Below are positions 24,045 through 34,200 of a DNA stretch of 64,000 nt, piece by piece. A program made the position numbers and the translations under genes. The stretch covers positions 1-64,000 of the forward strand of contig CAJAVP010000075.1 of assembly GCA_903945375.1 (NCBI GenBank). The letters run 5' to 3'. The notes beneath the pieces were generated by a model that did no database searches, was not told the DNA's origin, and saw only the letters and a list, made by a program, of their open reading frames with translations. How positions within the stretch are numbered: position 1 is the stretch's first letter; each line of letters begins with the position of its first letter. The stretch comes from an uncultured Methylococcaceae bacterium (GTDB taxonomy: Bacteria > Pseudomonadota > Gammaproteobacteria > Methylococcales > Methylomonadaceae).

Positions 24045-24569
24045 ATGCAACTTGCTATTACTGCTCTAGGCAACAATCAAATTAACTTCATTGCTGAATT
24101 GCTCCCTGCTGTCAGTGACTGCAAATGCAATTTACAAGAAATCCGATCATCACGACTAGCACAAGTGACCGCCGCTTATTTGCTTGTCCAAGGCAATTGG
24201 AACCAAATCGCCAAGCTAGAAAATGTCCTTGAAGCCCTACAACGGCGCATGGAAATTAAAATTCATATCATGCGACCGGACAGCAAAGAACGGGTGATAG
24301 AACATGTCCCGTATTCTTTAGAAACCATTTCATTGGATAGACATAATATCATGGAATCTGTCGCAACTTTCCTGATTGATCGAGACATCGATATTGAAGA
24401 AATGTCCGGTAGTTCCTATCCCGCACCTTTTGTACAAACACCTATATTTTCAAGCAAATATATCATTCTAATCCCCGCCCAACTGAATCTATTATCACTG
24501 CGAGAAGAGTTTTTGGACTTCTGTGATCAGTTGAATATCGATGCAATCCTTGAACCCATAAAACGATAG
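24045..24569 (+). CDS. gcvR: ACT-domain GcvR-like regulator
   Basis: 174 residues made of two ACT-type halves (about 1-80 and 88-170). The first begins MQLAITALGNNQINFIAELL; the second carries NIMESVATFLIDRDIDIEEM. In E. coli GcvR is a glycine-responsive anti-activator that binds GcvA. Its gene lies next to bcp, as here (7-bp gap). The ACT domains are expected to bind glycine or another amino acid. Without gcvA in view, a GcvR-type repressor is the best call, though the exact target remains open. Confidence 0.8.
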   Translation: MQLAITALGNNQINFIAELLPAVSDCKCNLQEIRSSRLAQVTAAYLLVQGNWNQIAKLENVLEALQRRMEIKIHIMRPDSKERVIEHVPYSLETISLDRHNIMESVATFLIDRDIDIEEMSGSSYPAPFVQTPIFSSKYIILIPAQLNLLSLREEFLDFCDQLNIDAILEPIKR

Positions 24570-24576
24570 GTGAAAA

Positions 24577-25059
24577 ATGAACCCAATAAGCATAGGCTGT
24601 GCTGTACCTGATTTTGAGCTACCGTCCACCGGTACAAACCCATTCAGATTAACTGATTGTCGTGGTCAGCTGGTGGTACTGTATTTTTATCCCAAAGATA
24701 ATACGCCCGGCTGTACTCAAGAAGCGCAGGCGTTTCGAGATGATTTTACACAATTTAACGCTTTAAATACTGTATTAGTGGGTGTGTCACGCGATAGCCT
24801 GCGCGTACACGAAGGGTTTAAGACCAAACAAGCCCTGCCATTTGAATTGTTGGCGGATACTGAAGAAAGCTTGTGCCACCTTTTTGATGTTATCAAACAA
24901 AAAAGCATGTACGGTAAGCAAGTGCGGGGCATTGAACGCAGTACCTTTATATTGAATACTGAAGGTGTCTTAGTGCGTGAATGGCGCAAAGTTAAAGTCA
25001 AAGGTCACAGCAGCGAAGTCTTACAGGTTTTGCGTGAGCTGACAGGAATTTCTGCATGA
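24577..25059 (+). CDS. bcp: Thioredoxin-dependent peroxiredoxin (Bcp/PrxQ)
   Basis: 160 residues. A thiol peroxidase that reduces H2O2 and organic hydroperoxides. The peroxidatic site reads YPKDNTPGCTQEAQAFRDDF. The usual PrxQ resolving cysteine five residues later (C-T-x-E-x-C) is replaced by Ala (GCTQEAQ), so another thiol must resolve it. The distant CHLFD cysteine is a candidate. It overlaps phoH by 4 bp (ATGA), making a gcvR-bcp-phoH operon. Confidence 0.93.
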   Translation: MNPISIGCAVPDFELPSTGTNPFRLTDCRGQLVVLYFYPKDNTPGCTQEAQAFRDDFTQFNALNTVLVGVSRDSLRVHEGFKTKQALPFELLADTEESLCHLFDVIKQKSMYGKQVRGIERSTFILNTEGVLVREWRKVKVKGHSSEVLQVLRELTGISA

Positions 25060-26474
25060 ATATTCAAACCAGCCCTGATAAAAAACTGTTTGTTCTAGAT
25101 ACTAATGTGTTAATGCACGACCCCAGCTGTATCTTTCGCTTTCAAGAGCATGATCTGTTTATCCCCATGATTGTGCTAGAAGAGCTGGATCACGCCAAAA
25201 AAGGCTTTACGGATGTCGCCCGTAATGTTCGCCAAGTCAGCCGCTTTCTCGATGAATTAATCCACGATACCGACCATCAATCCTTAAATGATGGCTTGCC
25301 ACTCTCGCGGCTTGAGCAAGGATTAAACAGCGATTTCCCAGAAAATTCTGGACGCTTATATTTTCAGACTAGCGCGATGACGGCATTTTTACCAGACAGT
25401 ATGCCGGGCAACACTGCCGATAATTCCATTCTAAAAGTAGTTTTGGCACTGACCAAAGAATTGCCCACGATTAATATCATCTTAGTTTCCAAAGATATTA
25501 ATATGCGGATTAAAGCCGCCACTTTAGATTTGATTGCCGAGGATTATCACAACGATCAAACCCTGGATGACATCGATTTATTGTATAGCGGAGCAACGGG
25601 TTTAGAGGGCGATTTTTGGGAAGAACACGGGAGCAAAATGGAATCTTGGCAAGAACGTGAGCGCACGTTTTATCGTCTTGATGACCCATCAGTCGCCGAC
25701 TGGTATCCCAATCAATACCTTTACATGGAAGATGAGACCAATTTTGAAGCCATTGTACGAGGCTGCGATGGTCAAGTGGCGGAATTAGAATTGGCTCGCG
25801 ATTACCGCTCTAAACACAACGCTGTTTGGGGGATTGTCGCCAAAAACCGTGAGCAAAATTTTGCGTTAAATGTCCTACTCGATCCTGAGATTGACTTTGT
25901 GACGTTACTGGGCACCGCTGGCACAGGCAAAACCCTATTAGCTTTAGCCGCCGGATTGGTCATGACTTTGGAGCGCAAGCTATACAGCGAAATTGTCATG
26001 ACCCGAGAAACCGTACCTATCGGTGAGGATATTGGCTTTTTACCTGGCACGGAAGAAGAAAAAATGGCACCGTGGATGGGTGCATTGATGGACAACCTAG
26101 AATTATTAGGCAGCCGTGCTGGACAGAATGAATGGGAGCAAGGCGCGGCAAAAAACATCTTAATGAATCGAGTTAAAATTAGATCATTAAATTTTATGCG
26201 TGGTCGCACCTTTCTTAATCGCTTTTTGATTATTGATGAGGCGCAAAACCTAACCTCAAAACAAATGAAAACCTTGATTACCCGCGCCGGCCCAGGCACT
26301 AAAATCGTCTGTATCGGCAACTTATCGCAAATCGACACACCTTATTTAACCGCAACCACGTCCGGCTTAACCTACGTGGTGGATCGTTTTAAACACTGGC
26401 CTTACAGTGCCCACATCACTTTACGGCGAGGAGAACGCTCAAGGCTTGCAGACTTTGCTTCGGATACACTCTAA
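25056..26474 (+). CDS. PIN-PhoH family ATPase/ribonuclease
   Basis: 472 residues. An N-terminal PIN nuclease domain (about 10-150; first acidic motif in VLDTNVLMHDP) is fused to a PhoH helicase-like ATPase. Walker A is GTAGTGKT (286-293) and Walker B IIDEAQN (D394). This PhoH2/YlaK-like architecture is linked to RNA unwinding and cleavage and to stress tolerance. PIN aspartates are visible in LDTNV, EELDHAKKG and VSKDINMRIKA, so the nuclease part appears intact. It is the last gene of the gcvR-like/bcp/phoH operon and is closed by a bidirectional terminator at 26572-26601. Confidence 0.92.
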   Translation: MNIQTSPDKKLFVLDTNVLMHDPSCIFRFQEHDLFIPMIVLEELDHAKKGFTDVARNVRQVSRFLDELIHDTDHQSLNDGLPLSRLEQGLNSDFPENSGRLYFQTSAMTAFLPDSMPGNTADNSILKVVLALTKELPTINIILVSKDINMRIKAATLDLIAEDYHNDQTLDDIDLLYSGATGLEGDFWEEHGSKMESWQERERTFYRLDDPSVADWYPNQYLYMEDETNFEAIVRGCDGQVAELELARDYRSKHNAVWGIVAKNREQNFALNVLLDPEIDFVTLLGTAGTGKTLLALAAGLVMTLERKLYSEIVMTRETVPIGEDIGFLPGTEEEKMAPWMGALMDNLELLGSRAGQNEWEQGAAKNILMNRVKIRSLNFMRGRTFLNRFLIIDEAQNLTSKQMKTLITRAGPGTKIVCIGNLSQIDTPYLTATTSGLTYVVDRFKHWPYSAHITLRRGERSRLADFASDTL

Positions 26475-26571
26475 AAGTAACAACGGTTTTTGCTGAATAT
26501 TACAGTGTTCTCAATCTCTGTTGAGATGACCTAAGTTGGCGTACAACAAAAGCTTACTGACTAATAAGTAC

Positions 26572-26601
26572 AAAAAAGGCAACGATACGTTGCCTTTTTT
26601 T
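26572..26601. terminator. Bidirectional intrinsic terminator
   Basis: AAAAAA-GGCAAC-GATAC-GTTGCC-TTTTTTT: a perfect 6-bp GC-rich stem flanked by A- and T-runs, between the convergent phoH-like gene and rplS. It works in both directions. Confidence 0.92.
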
Positions 26602-26616
26602 GAAACGATAATGAAT

Positions 26617-26958
26617 TTACAGCTTTTCTTTGATACGAGCCGCTTTACCTGTCAAATCACGTAAATAATACAATTTAGCGCGACGGACATCGCCGCGACG
26701 TTTAACGGTAATCTCACTAATCATGGGGCTGTGCGTTTGGAAAACACGCTCAACACCGGTGCCGTGCGAAATTTTTCTAACAGTAAAGGCTGAATTTAAA
26801 CCTCGGTTGCGTTTGGCGATAACAATGCCCTCAAACGCCTGGATTCTTTCGCGCTCACCTTCTTTAACTTTAACTTGCACAACAACGGTGTCTCCTGGGT
26901 TAAATGCAGGAATCTGCTTTAGCTGTTGGGCTTCTAATTCTTCGATAATATTGCTCAT
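26617..26958 (-). CDS. rplS: 50S ribosomal protein L19
   Basis: 113 residues of typical length; located at the 30S-50S interface. Family text: [40 protein letters not shown] and [13 protein letters not shown]. It is the last gene of the rpsP-rimM-trmD-rplS operon, 9 bp after trmD, and is followed by the bidirectional terminator. Confidence 0.98.
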   Translation of the reverse strand: MSNIIEELEAQQLKQIPAFNPGDTVVVQVKVKEGERERIQAFEGIVIAKRNRGLNSAFTVRKISHGTGVERVFQTHSPMISEITVKRRGDVRRAKLYYLRDLTGKAARIKEKL

Positions 26959-26967
26959 TACTACACC

Positions 26968-27720
26968 TTAAAATTGATTCGTTTCTCTTATGAATTCATT
27001 GAGCAGACATTCCTGGTCTGCGCTTAATTTTTTTTTACCTAATAAGTCGGGCCGTCGTTGCCAAGTTCTACCTAGCGCTTGCTTTAGACGCCAACGTTCA
27101 ATCTCCGCATGATGCCCCCCCACTAAAACAGCCGGAACTTGTCGGTCTGCTAATCGCTCAGGGCGTGTAAAATGCGGATAGTCAAGCAGGCCATCCCTAT
27201 GCGAATCTTGTACTGCTGAATTAGCGTCTCCCAAAACATCGGGTAATAAACGCGTGACCCCATCAATAACGATTAAGGCGGCTAATTCTCCACCGCTGAT
27301 AACATAATCACCAATTGACCATTCATCCGTACAATCCAGCTCAACAAAACGTTCATCGATGCCTTCGTAGCGTCCAGCAATTAAAATTAATTGTTGAACA
27401 TCACACACTTGAATAAGCATCTCTTGAGTGATTGGCTTACCTTGCGGGCTTAGATAAATAACTTTATTGATTCCTGTATTTAGCTGTTTTGCATCACTCA
27501 CTGCGTCGTGCAAAGGCTGGTATTTCATTACCATACCTGGACCACCCCCGTAAGGACGGTCATCAATGGTTTTATGTTTATCCAAGGTATAATCCCGAGG
27601 ATTCCATGTTCCTAGCGCGACAATCTCACGTTCTAATGCTCGTCCTGTGACACCATAATGGGCTGCATTCGAAACCATTTCAGGGAAAATCGTGACGACA
27701 TCAAACCGCAGCTTTGGCAT
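26968..27720 (-). CDS. trmD: tRNA (guanine-37-N1)-methyltransferase TrmD
   Basis: TrmD methylates G37 of tRNAs to prevent frameshifting. I start it at 27720 ([13 protein letters not shown]) because this ATG shares a base with the rimM stop (TAATG coupling) and matches the family start; the longer frame from 27738 would add six residues within rimM. 250 residues. SPOUT knot motifs are [10 protein letters not shown] and [11 protein letters not shown]. The N-terminal [16 protein letters not shown] is conserved. Confidence 0.97.
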   Translation of the reverse strand: MPKLRFDVVTIFPEMVSNAAHYGVTGRALEREIVALGTWNPRDYTLDKHKTIDDRPYGGGPGMVMKYQPLHDAVSDAKQLNTGINKVIYLSPQGKPITQEMLIQVCDVQQLILIAGRYEGIDERFVELDCTDEWSIGDYVISGGELAALIVIDGVTRLLPDVLGDANSAVQDSHRDGLLDYPHFTRPERLADRQVPAVLVGGHHAEIERWRLKQALGRTWQRRPDLLGKKKLSADQECLLNEFIRETNQF

Positions 27721-28229
27721 TAAAAATCGGCGTCCCAATCGACTGTCATTAATCCAGCCTCAAGGTCGATATCAAGAATCGTGCTGCCTTGCAAAAAAGG
27801 AATTGCACGCTCGCGATCACCTTTTACGATGAGAACATCATTAGCACCTGTTTCCAGAAGACTGTCAACAACACCTAACGGAATACCTGAGCTGGTTTTA
27901 ACATTTAAACCAACAAGATCAGACCAATAATATTCATCATCCTTAAGCGCCGGCAGTTGGGATAGATTCACATAAATACTACACCCAACCAAACTTGCCG
28001 CTTGATCTCTATCATCAATACCATCGAGCTTGGCGATTACGGACTTGTTTTGTAACGATCCCTTGCTGAGCAAATAAGATTTTAGTTCATCAGAACCTTT
28101 TTTTAACAACCAAGGCGAATAGCCTAAGATGTTATCTTTATTGCCAGTAAAAGAAAAAACTTTTAGCCAACCCTTAATGCCAAAAACGCCGGAAATTTCC
28201 CCAACGAGAATTAATTCTGACTCGGGCAA
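27720..28229 (-). CDS. rimM: Ribosome maturation factor RimM
   Basis: 169 residues. RimM binds S19 and helps mature the 30S 3' domain. The N-terminal RimM domain begins [20 protein letters not shown]. The PRC-barrel follows ([20 protein letters not shown]), ending [20 protein letters not shown]. It lies between rpsP and trmD in the conserved operon, with a one-base stop/start overlap with trmD. Confidence 0.96.
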   Translation of the reverse strand: MPESELILVGEISGVFGIKGWLKVFSFTGNKDNILGYSPWLLKKGSDELKSYLLSKGSLQNKSVIAKLDGIDDRDQAASLVGCSIYVNLSQLPALKDDEYYWSDLVGLNVKTSSGIPLGVVDSLLETGANDVLIVKGDRERAIPFLQGSTILDIDLEAGLMTVDWDADF

Positions 28230-28233
28230 ATGA

Positions 28234-28485
28234 TTATGCCGCCGCTTTTAAGGCGTCTTTAATCAATTTAGCGACACGGTCAGAGGGCTGAGCGCCATTA
28301 GATTGCCAATATTGGACGCGCTCACTATCTAAACGCAATCTTTCTTCATTGCCACGAGCCAATGGGTTGAAAAAACCAACGCGCTCGATATAGCGACCAT
28401 CACGACCATTTCTGCTATCTGTTACAACAACATGGTAGAAGGGGCGATTTTTAGCACCACCTCTTGAAAGACGAATTGTTACCAT
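28234..28485 (-). CDS. rpsP: 30S ribosomal protein S16
   Basis: 83 residues from the ATG at 28485 ([10 protein letters not shown]); a TTG one codon upstream extends the frame but is not needed. GAGGA lies about 8 bp upstream. Typical text: [35 protein letters not shown]. It is the first gene of the rpsP-rimM-trmD-rplS operon, about 130 bp after ffh on the same strand. Confidence 0.98.
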   Translation of the reverse strand: MVTIRLSRGGAKNRPFYHVVVTDSRNGRDGRYIERVGFFNPLARGNEERLRLDSERVQYWQSNGAQPSDRVAKLIKDALKAAA

Positions 28486-28611
28486 CAAATTTCCTCAAAA
28501 ACATTCTATAATTGTTAGCCCGCGCATTCTACGCGAAATTATTGATAAGTGAAGTATAAATTAGCAATAATTTTATTGTAACGACAATCAGACCCGCTTA
28601 AAAAACTCAAT

Positions 28612-29967
28612 TTATCTTCGCATATTACGAATATTGCTTTTAACGCCGCGCATCATATTCGCCATATTGCCATTTTTCATTTTCTTCATCATTTTTTGCA
28701 TCATCAAAAATTGTTTCAAAATACGGTTAACATCTTGCAATTGCTGACCACAGCCATCGGCAATACGTTTCTTGCGATTGCCTTTGATTAAATCAGGGGT
28801 GCGTCGCTCTTGCATGGTCATTGAACAAATGATGGCAATTTGACGGGCGAGCATTTTGTCATTAACTTTGTCTTTCACATCCTGTGGTACGCTATTGATG
28901 CCAGGCAATTTGTCCATCATCGAGCCTATGCCACCCATATCGTGCATTTGTTGCAGTTGTTCGCGGAAATCTTCTAAATCGAAGCCTTTGCCTTTTTGTA
29001 ATTTGCGAGCAAATTTCTCGGCTTTTTCTTTATCAACCTTCTGTTCCAGCTCTTCGATTAAGCCCAGTACATCGCCCATGCCCAAAATGCGCGAGGCAAT
29101 ACGATCAGGATAAAAAGGCTCTAAAGCATTCGTTTTTTCACCGACCCCAATAAATTTAATCGGTTTGCCGGTAATATAGCGAATGGATAGCGCGGCACCA
29201 CCTCGTGCATCACCGTCGGCCTTGGTTAAAATGACACCGGTGAGCGGTAACGCATCATTGAAGGCTTTTGCCGTATTGGCGGCATCTTGCCCCGTCATGC
29301 TATCAACCACAAACAAGGTTTCAATGGGGTTTATGGCAGCGTGTAAGGCTTTAATTTCGCTCATCATGTCGTCATCAACATGCAAACGACCGGCTGTATC
29401 GATAATAATGACATCAAGAAATTTTTTCTTGGCGGCTTCTATGGCATTTTTTGCAATATCAACAGGCTGCTGTGAAATATCACTGTCGAAAAAAGTTAAT
29501 TTTAAGTCTTCGGCAAGCATTTGTAGTTGCTTGATAGCCGCCGGACGATAGACATCCGCACTGACTACCCCGACTTTTTTCTTTTGGTTTTCTTGCAACC
29601 AACGTCCCAGTTTTGCTACGGTGGTTGTTTTACCAGCACCTTGTAAGCCCGCCAATAAAATAACCGCTGGTGGTACGGCTTTAAGATTTAGATTTTCATT
29701 CGTCTCACCCATGACCTTGATTAATTCAGCCTGAACGAGCTTTATCAAGGATTGTCCGGGTGAAAGACTGGCTTGCACGTCCTGACCTAGGGCGCCGACT
29801 TTAACTTGATCAATGAAAGCCGTGACGACAGGCAAGGCCACATCGGCTTCTAACAAAGCCATGCGAACTTCTTTCAGGGTGTCGGTTATATTGTCTTCGG
29901 TTAGGCGTCCTTGGCCTTTGAGTTTTTTAAGCGTACTGCTTAATCGATCGGTTAAGTTATCAAACAT
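28612..29967 (-). CDS. ffh: Signal recognition particle protein Ffh
   Basis: SRP GTPase that binds signal sequences and 4.5S RNA to target inner-membrane proteins. I start at 29967 (MFDNLTDRLSSTLKKLKGQG), 13 codons inside the longest frame, because it matches the family N-terminus. 451 residues. The NG domain has P-loop GLQGAGKTTT and DTAGRL. The C-terminal M domain is methionine-rich (MMQKMMKKMKNGNMANMMRG). It is divergent from ypjD, as in many gammaproteobacteria. Confidence 0.97.
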   Translation of the reverse strand: MFDNLTDRLSSTLKKLKGQGRLTEDNITDTLKEVRMALLEADVALPVVTAFIDQVKVGALGQDVQASLSPGQSLIKLVQAELIKVMGETNENLNLKAVPPAVILLAGLQGAGKTTTVAKLGRWLQENQKKKVGVVSADVYRPAAIKQLQMLAEDLKLTFFDSDISQQPVDIAKNAIEAAKKKFLDVIIIDTAGRLHVDDDMMSEIKALHAAINPIETLFVVDSMTGQDAANTAKAFNDALPLTGVILTKADGDARGGAALSIRYITGKPIKFIGVGEKTNALEPFYPDRIASRILGMGDVLGLIEELEQKVDKEKAEKFARKLQKGKGFDLEDFREQLQQMHDMGGIGSMMDKLPGINSVPQDVKDKVNDKMLARQIAIICSMTMQERRTPDLIKGNRKKRIADGCGQQLQDVNRILKQFLMMQKMMKKMKNGNMANMMRGVKSNIRNMRR

Positions 29968-30134
29968 AATTATTATTCTATGTGGGTTTAGAAGACCTGC
30001 TAACACAAATGCGCTAGTACAATTTAACGCGATAGTTTACCATAGGCCTAAAGCCCTTTGCATTAGCAGGCACTGATTACTCTCAATTACGCGTATTATC
30101 GCCGTCTCTCGGTCATTGCATTCCAACAGCCACA

Positions 30135-30929
30135 ATGATTTTTTTTGTAACAGCCACTTTATCCATTTGTACCTATCTGGCAAGTACCGCTTTAATTGTC
30201 AGAGGTTTTGCGCGTAGTCGTTATCGCTCAACAGCTCTTTTACTGGCGTGGCTTGGTGTAGCTTCACATACAGCTTACACCGTGCAGACGATGTTACAAA
30301 ATACTGGATTTAGCTTTAGTTTTTTTAGTACCGCTTCATTAATTTCAATGATTGTGGCGCTATTATTGTTACTCGCCACGATAAAAAAACCCGTAGAAAA
30401 ACTAGGCATTGCCGTATTCCCAATTGCCGCACTCATGCTAGGGTTGGCTTACAATTTTGATGGTACAACACAACGTCTGGCTAATGAGAGCTGGGCAATG
30501 AGCAGTCATGTACTTAGCTCTATTATTGCGTTTAGTCTATTGAATATTGCGGCGTTGCAAGCGGTGTTATTGGCCGTACAAGATCAGCAGCTTAAAAGTC
30601 ATCCGCCCAAACGCTTTATCCAATCGTTGCCCTCGCTTCAAGCGATGGAATCTCTGTTATTTCAAATGCTGACCGCAGGACTTTTTTTTCTCACCCTATC
30701 CTTGCTAAGTGGCTTTTTCTTCATTGATGATTTATTTGCTCAGCATTTAGTCCATAAAACCGTTTTATCCCTCTTAGCTTGGGTTATTTTTTCCGCCTTA
30801 TTACTGGGTAGAAGCCTTTATGGCTGGCGTGGTAGAACCGCTATGCGCTGGACAGTTTCTGGCTTTGGTTTGCTGTTATTAGCTTATTTTGGCAGTAAAT
30901 TGGTTTTAAAATTAATCCTGCACCGTTAA
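30135..30929 (+). CDS. ypjD: CcsA/YpjD-type inner membrane protein
   Basis: 264 residues with about eight transmembrane helices and the cytochrome c assembly (CcsA/CcmC-like) pattern. This includes a conserved helix around WAMSSHVLSSIIAFSLLNIA with a histidine that could ligate heme, and LVHKTVLSLLAWVIF. In gammaproteobacteria this gene sits beside ffh and is called ypjD; its role is not firmly established. The ATG at 30135 follows the divergent promoter region. Confidence 0.88.
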   Translation: MIFFVTATLSICTYLASTALIVRGFARSRYRSTALLLAWLGVASHTAYTVQTMLQNTGFSFSFFSTASLISMIVALLLLLATIKKPVEKLGIAVFPIAALMLGLAYNFDGTTQRLANESWAMSSHVLSSIIAFSLLNIAALQAVLLAVQDQQLKSHPPKRFIQSLPSLQAMESLLFQMLTAGLFFLTLSLLSGFFFIDDLFAQHLVHKTVLSLLAWVIFSALLLGRSLYGWRGRTAMRWTVSGFGLLLLAYFGSKLVLKLILHR

Positions 30930-31210
30930 ACATCGGTATCCCATAATCAATTTCCGCATTTTCCAATGCACTTTCAGCTTCACTGAGTATACTGAGTTCC
31001 TGACAATATTTTTCTGAATAATTGGCAAAGGTGGAATTGTGTCAAATTGCCCTAAAGCCTGTAATTTCGTTTACATGGTTTTTTTATATTTGGAGGCTAA
31101 AATAACAATCAATGTGTTGAAGGCTTCTCTCTAAACAACACAATTTCACATCTGATCTTCTTAGCGGATGATTACATGTATCAACCCTGACCTATTTCGG
31201 AGTTAGACCA

Positions 31211-34200
31211 ATGACTAAGTTGCCAAAAAATATCCTGCAAAACGACTCCTCCGCGAAAGCTTTAGTCTCTGCTTCTGCGGTGGACAACACTTTCTCACCC
31301 GTTCTAGTCAGTAGCTATGACACAACCGGAACCGCCTATGGCGTAGCGATTAGCGGCAATAAAGCTTACGTTGCTGATTATGCCGGTGGTTTGCAAATTT
31401 TTGATATTAGCAACCCGACTCAACTTAGTTGGTTAGGTAACTACGGTGCCGTGAAAGGGGCTGATAATTTAATAGTGATCGGCAATACGGTTTATGTGGC
31501 TAACACTTATGCGGGTATGGCGATCCTAAATGTCAGCAATCCAGCCAAGCCCAGCTTGCTCGGCAGCATTGACCTGAATTTTAGCCGACAAATTGCAGCG
31601 GTGGCGGTCAGTGGCAATACGGCGTATTTGTTGGATTATCAGCACGATGGTTTAGATGCGATTGATATCAGCAATCCAGCTAAACCTAGCTTACTGGGTA
31701 GTTATCATTTGCCAACAGGAAATCAACCTAGGAACGTGACAGTGGAGGGAGATACGGCTTATGTGGCTAGTGGTACCGCTGGCTTAAGGGTGTTTGATGT
31801 CAGTAATCCGACTCCCGTTTTATTGAATACCTTTGATAAAGCGGCATTTAATGAGGCTATCGGCAATAGCAGCACTTATGTCACGGATGTGGCTGTTAAG
31901 GACCATATCGCTTATGTCACAGAGAGCAATAGTGGCTCGTTAACCCTTTTTGATGTCAGCAATCCAACTAGTCTGCGCGTATTGAGTTCTTATAAAACTG
32001 GTGGTTACGCGTATAGCGTCACCTTATCTGGCACAACGGCTTATGTCGCAAATAGTAACAACGGTGTGGTGGCGGTAGATGTCAGTGATCCTTCCTCCCC
32101 GGCTTTACTGAGTAGCTACCAGACCACTGGCGCCAACGTCAACGACATAGCGGTTAAAGGTCATTATGCTTATGTCGCCAATGGTGCCGATGGCTTACAA
32201 GTTATCCAAATGTCTGAAAACACACTGCCCACCGGTAATATCACTATCAGCGGCACACTCAGCCAAGGTCAAATCCTCACCGCTAACAACACGCTCGTTG
32301 ATGCCGATGGTCTAGGTTTAATCACCTACCAATGGCTGGCTAACGGCAAAGTCATCGGTACGGGCAACACGTTTCAACTAACCCGCAATGAAGTAGGCAA
32401 AGCCATCAGTGTAACGGCTAGCTATACCGACCAAAATGACACGCTCGAAACCGTCAACAGCACGGCAACCGCCTTGGTGCAAGCCCATACCAACACAGCA
32501 CCGAGCTTTAATGTAGGCGATGGTAAACTGACTACAAATTTCGACCCAAACAATGGCTCTGGCGGTTATAGTGATGATGCACAAAGCGTGGCACTGCAAG
32601 CCGACGGCAAGATACTGGTGGCAGGATTGACAGTATGGAACAACTTAGGGCTGGTGCGCTACAACGTCGATGGCAGTTTGGACAGTAGTTTTGGCGCGGC
32701 GGGGTTTGCTACGGGTGATAAGTCGGTGATGGACTACACGCGAGCTAACAGTGTTGTCCCGCAGTCGGACGGTAAGATACTGGTGGCAGGATCATCTGGT
32801 GAGTATGAGTATTTTAGCGTGGAACGCTTTTTGAGCAATGGTAAGCTGGATGTCAATTTTGCCACCGATGGTAAGGTCACCACCGAAGATCTCAGTAGGG
32901 CTGGCGCTCAAAGTCTCACGCTACAGATGGATGGCAAGCTGCTGGTGGGGGGACATGCTTTAAATAGACAGGGGGGATATGAATTTGCCTTGGCACGTTA
33001 CGACACCAATGGCTATCTGGACTTAAGCTTTGACACCGACGGCAAGCTTATCGATGCCGGTGGCTACCAAGCTTATAGCGTTGCCGTGCAATCGGATGGC
33101 AAACTATTGCTGGCTGGCAATACCTACCTGCTGGCTGGCGATACGACTTACAGTCACAACAAGCATTTCGCCCTAACACGTTACAACGCCGATGGCAGTC
33201 CAGATTTAAGCTTTGGCACGGCGGGTAAAGTCACCGTCGATTTCGGTTTTGGCGAGGATGAAGCGCGTAGTATGGTTGTGCAACCGGACGGCAAAATACT
33301 GCTGGGTGGCACTTCCAGTAATGGCCACGATAGCGATTTTACGCTGGTGCGTTACAACACCGATGGCAGCCTGGATTCCAGCTTCCATTTCGATGGCAAA
33401 CTCACCAGCCATATTTCCGTAGGTGGCTATGACAATGTTTACAGCGTTATTCTGCAACCCGACGGTAAAATTGTTGCGGCGGGGGACAGTAACGGTGACT
33501 TTGCCTTGGCACGTTACACCGCCGATGGCAGTTGGGATACCAGCTTTGGCGACAATGGCAAAGTGACTACCGATTTTGGTACGCTTTGGGATTCAGCCCA
33601 CAGCCTCGTTTTGCAACCCGACGGTAAGCTGCTGGTGGCAGGTCAAACGGGAAGCAACGAAACGAGCAATTTTGCCTTAGCACGTTACAACACTGACGGC
33701 AGTTTGGATGCCAGTTTCCATGTGCAAAATACGCTAGATAATGCGCCAAGCTTTACCGAAGCGGGAGCGGCTGTCGTGTTAGATGATAATGTGCAAATCT
33801 ATGATGCAGAACTCTCTGCTACCGGCAATTACGCGGGGGCAAGCGTGAGCTTAAACCGTAGCGGTTTGGCCAATCCTCAAGATGTTTTTTCAGCTAAAAC
33901 CGGCGGCACACTCGGCGTTTTAGATCAAGGTGGAAATTTGCTCGTCGATAACACCGCTATTGGTACGATTGTAAGCAATAGCGGCGGCGTGTTAACCCTC
34001 AATTTTAATAGCAATGCCACGCAATCTTTGGTCAATACTGCCTTACAGCACATCGCTTACAGCAATATCTCAACAACCCCGCCAGCAACAGCAAAAATTG
34101 ATTGGACATTTAATGATGGCAACTCAAGCACCCAAGGCAGCGGCGGCGCATTCAGTGTTATCGGGAGTACCACTGTCAAAATAACCGATATACCCAACGG

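Noticed and set aside
30930-31050. A minus-strand open stretch with protein-like codons beyond ypjD (YSEKYCQELSILSEAESA)
   Set aside because: It has no start codon or ribosome site, is short and continues as antisense of ypjD. It could be a gene relic but cannot be supported.
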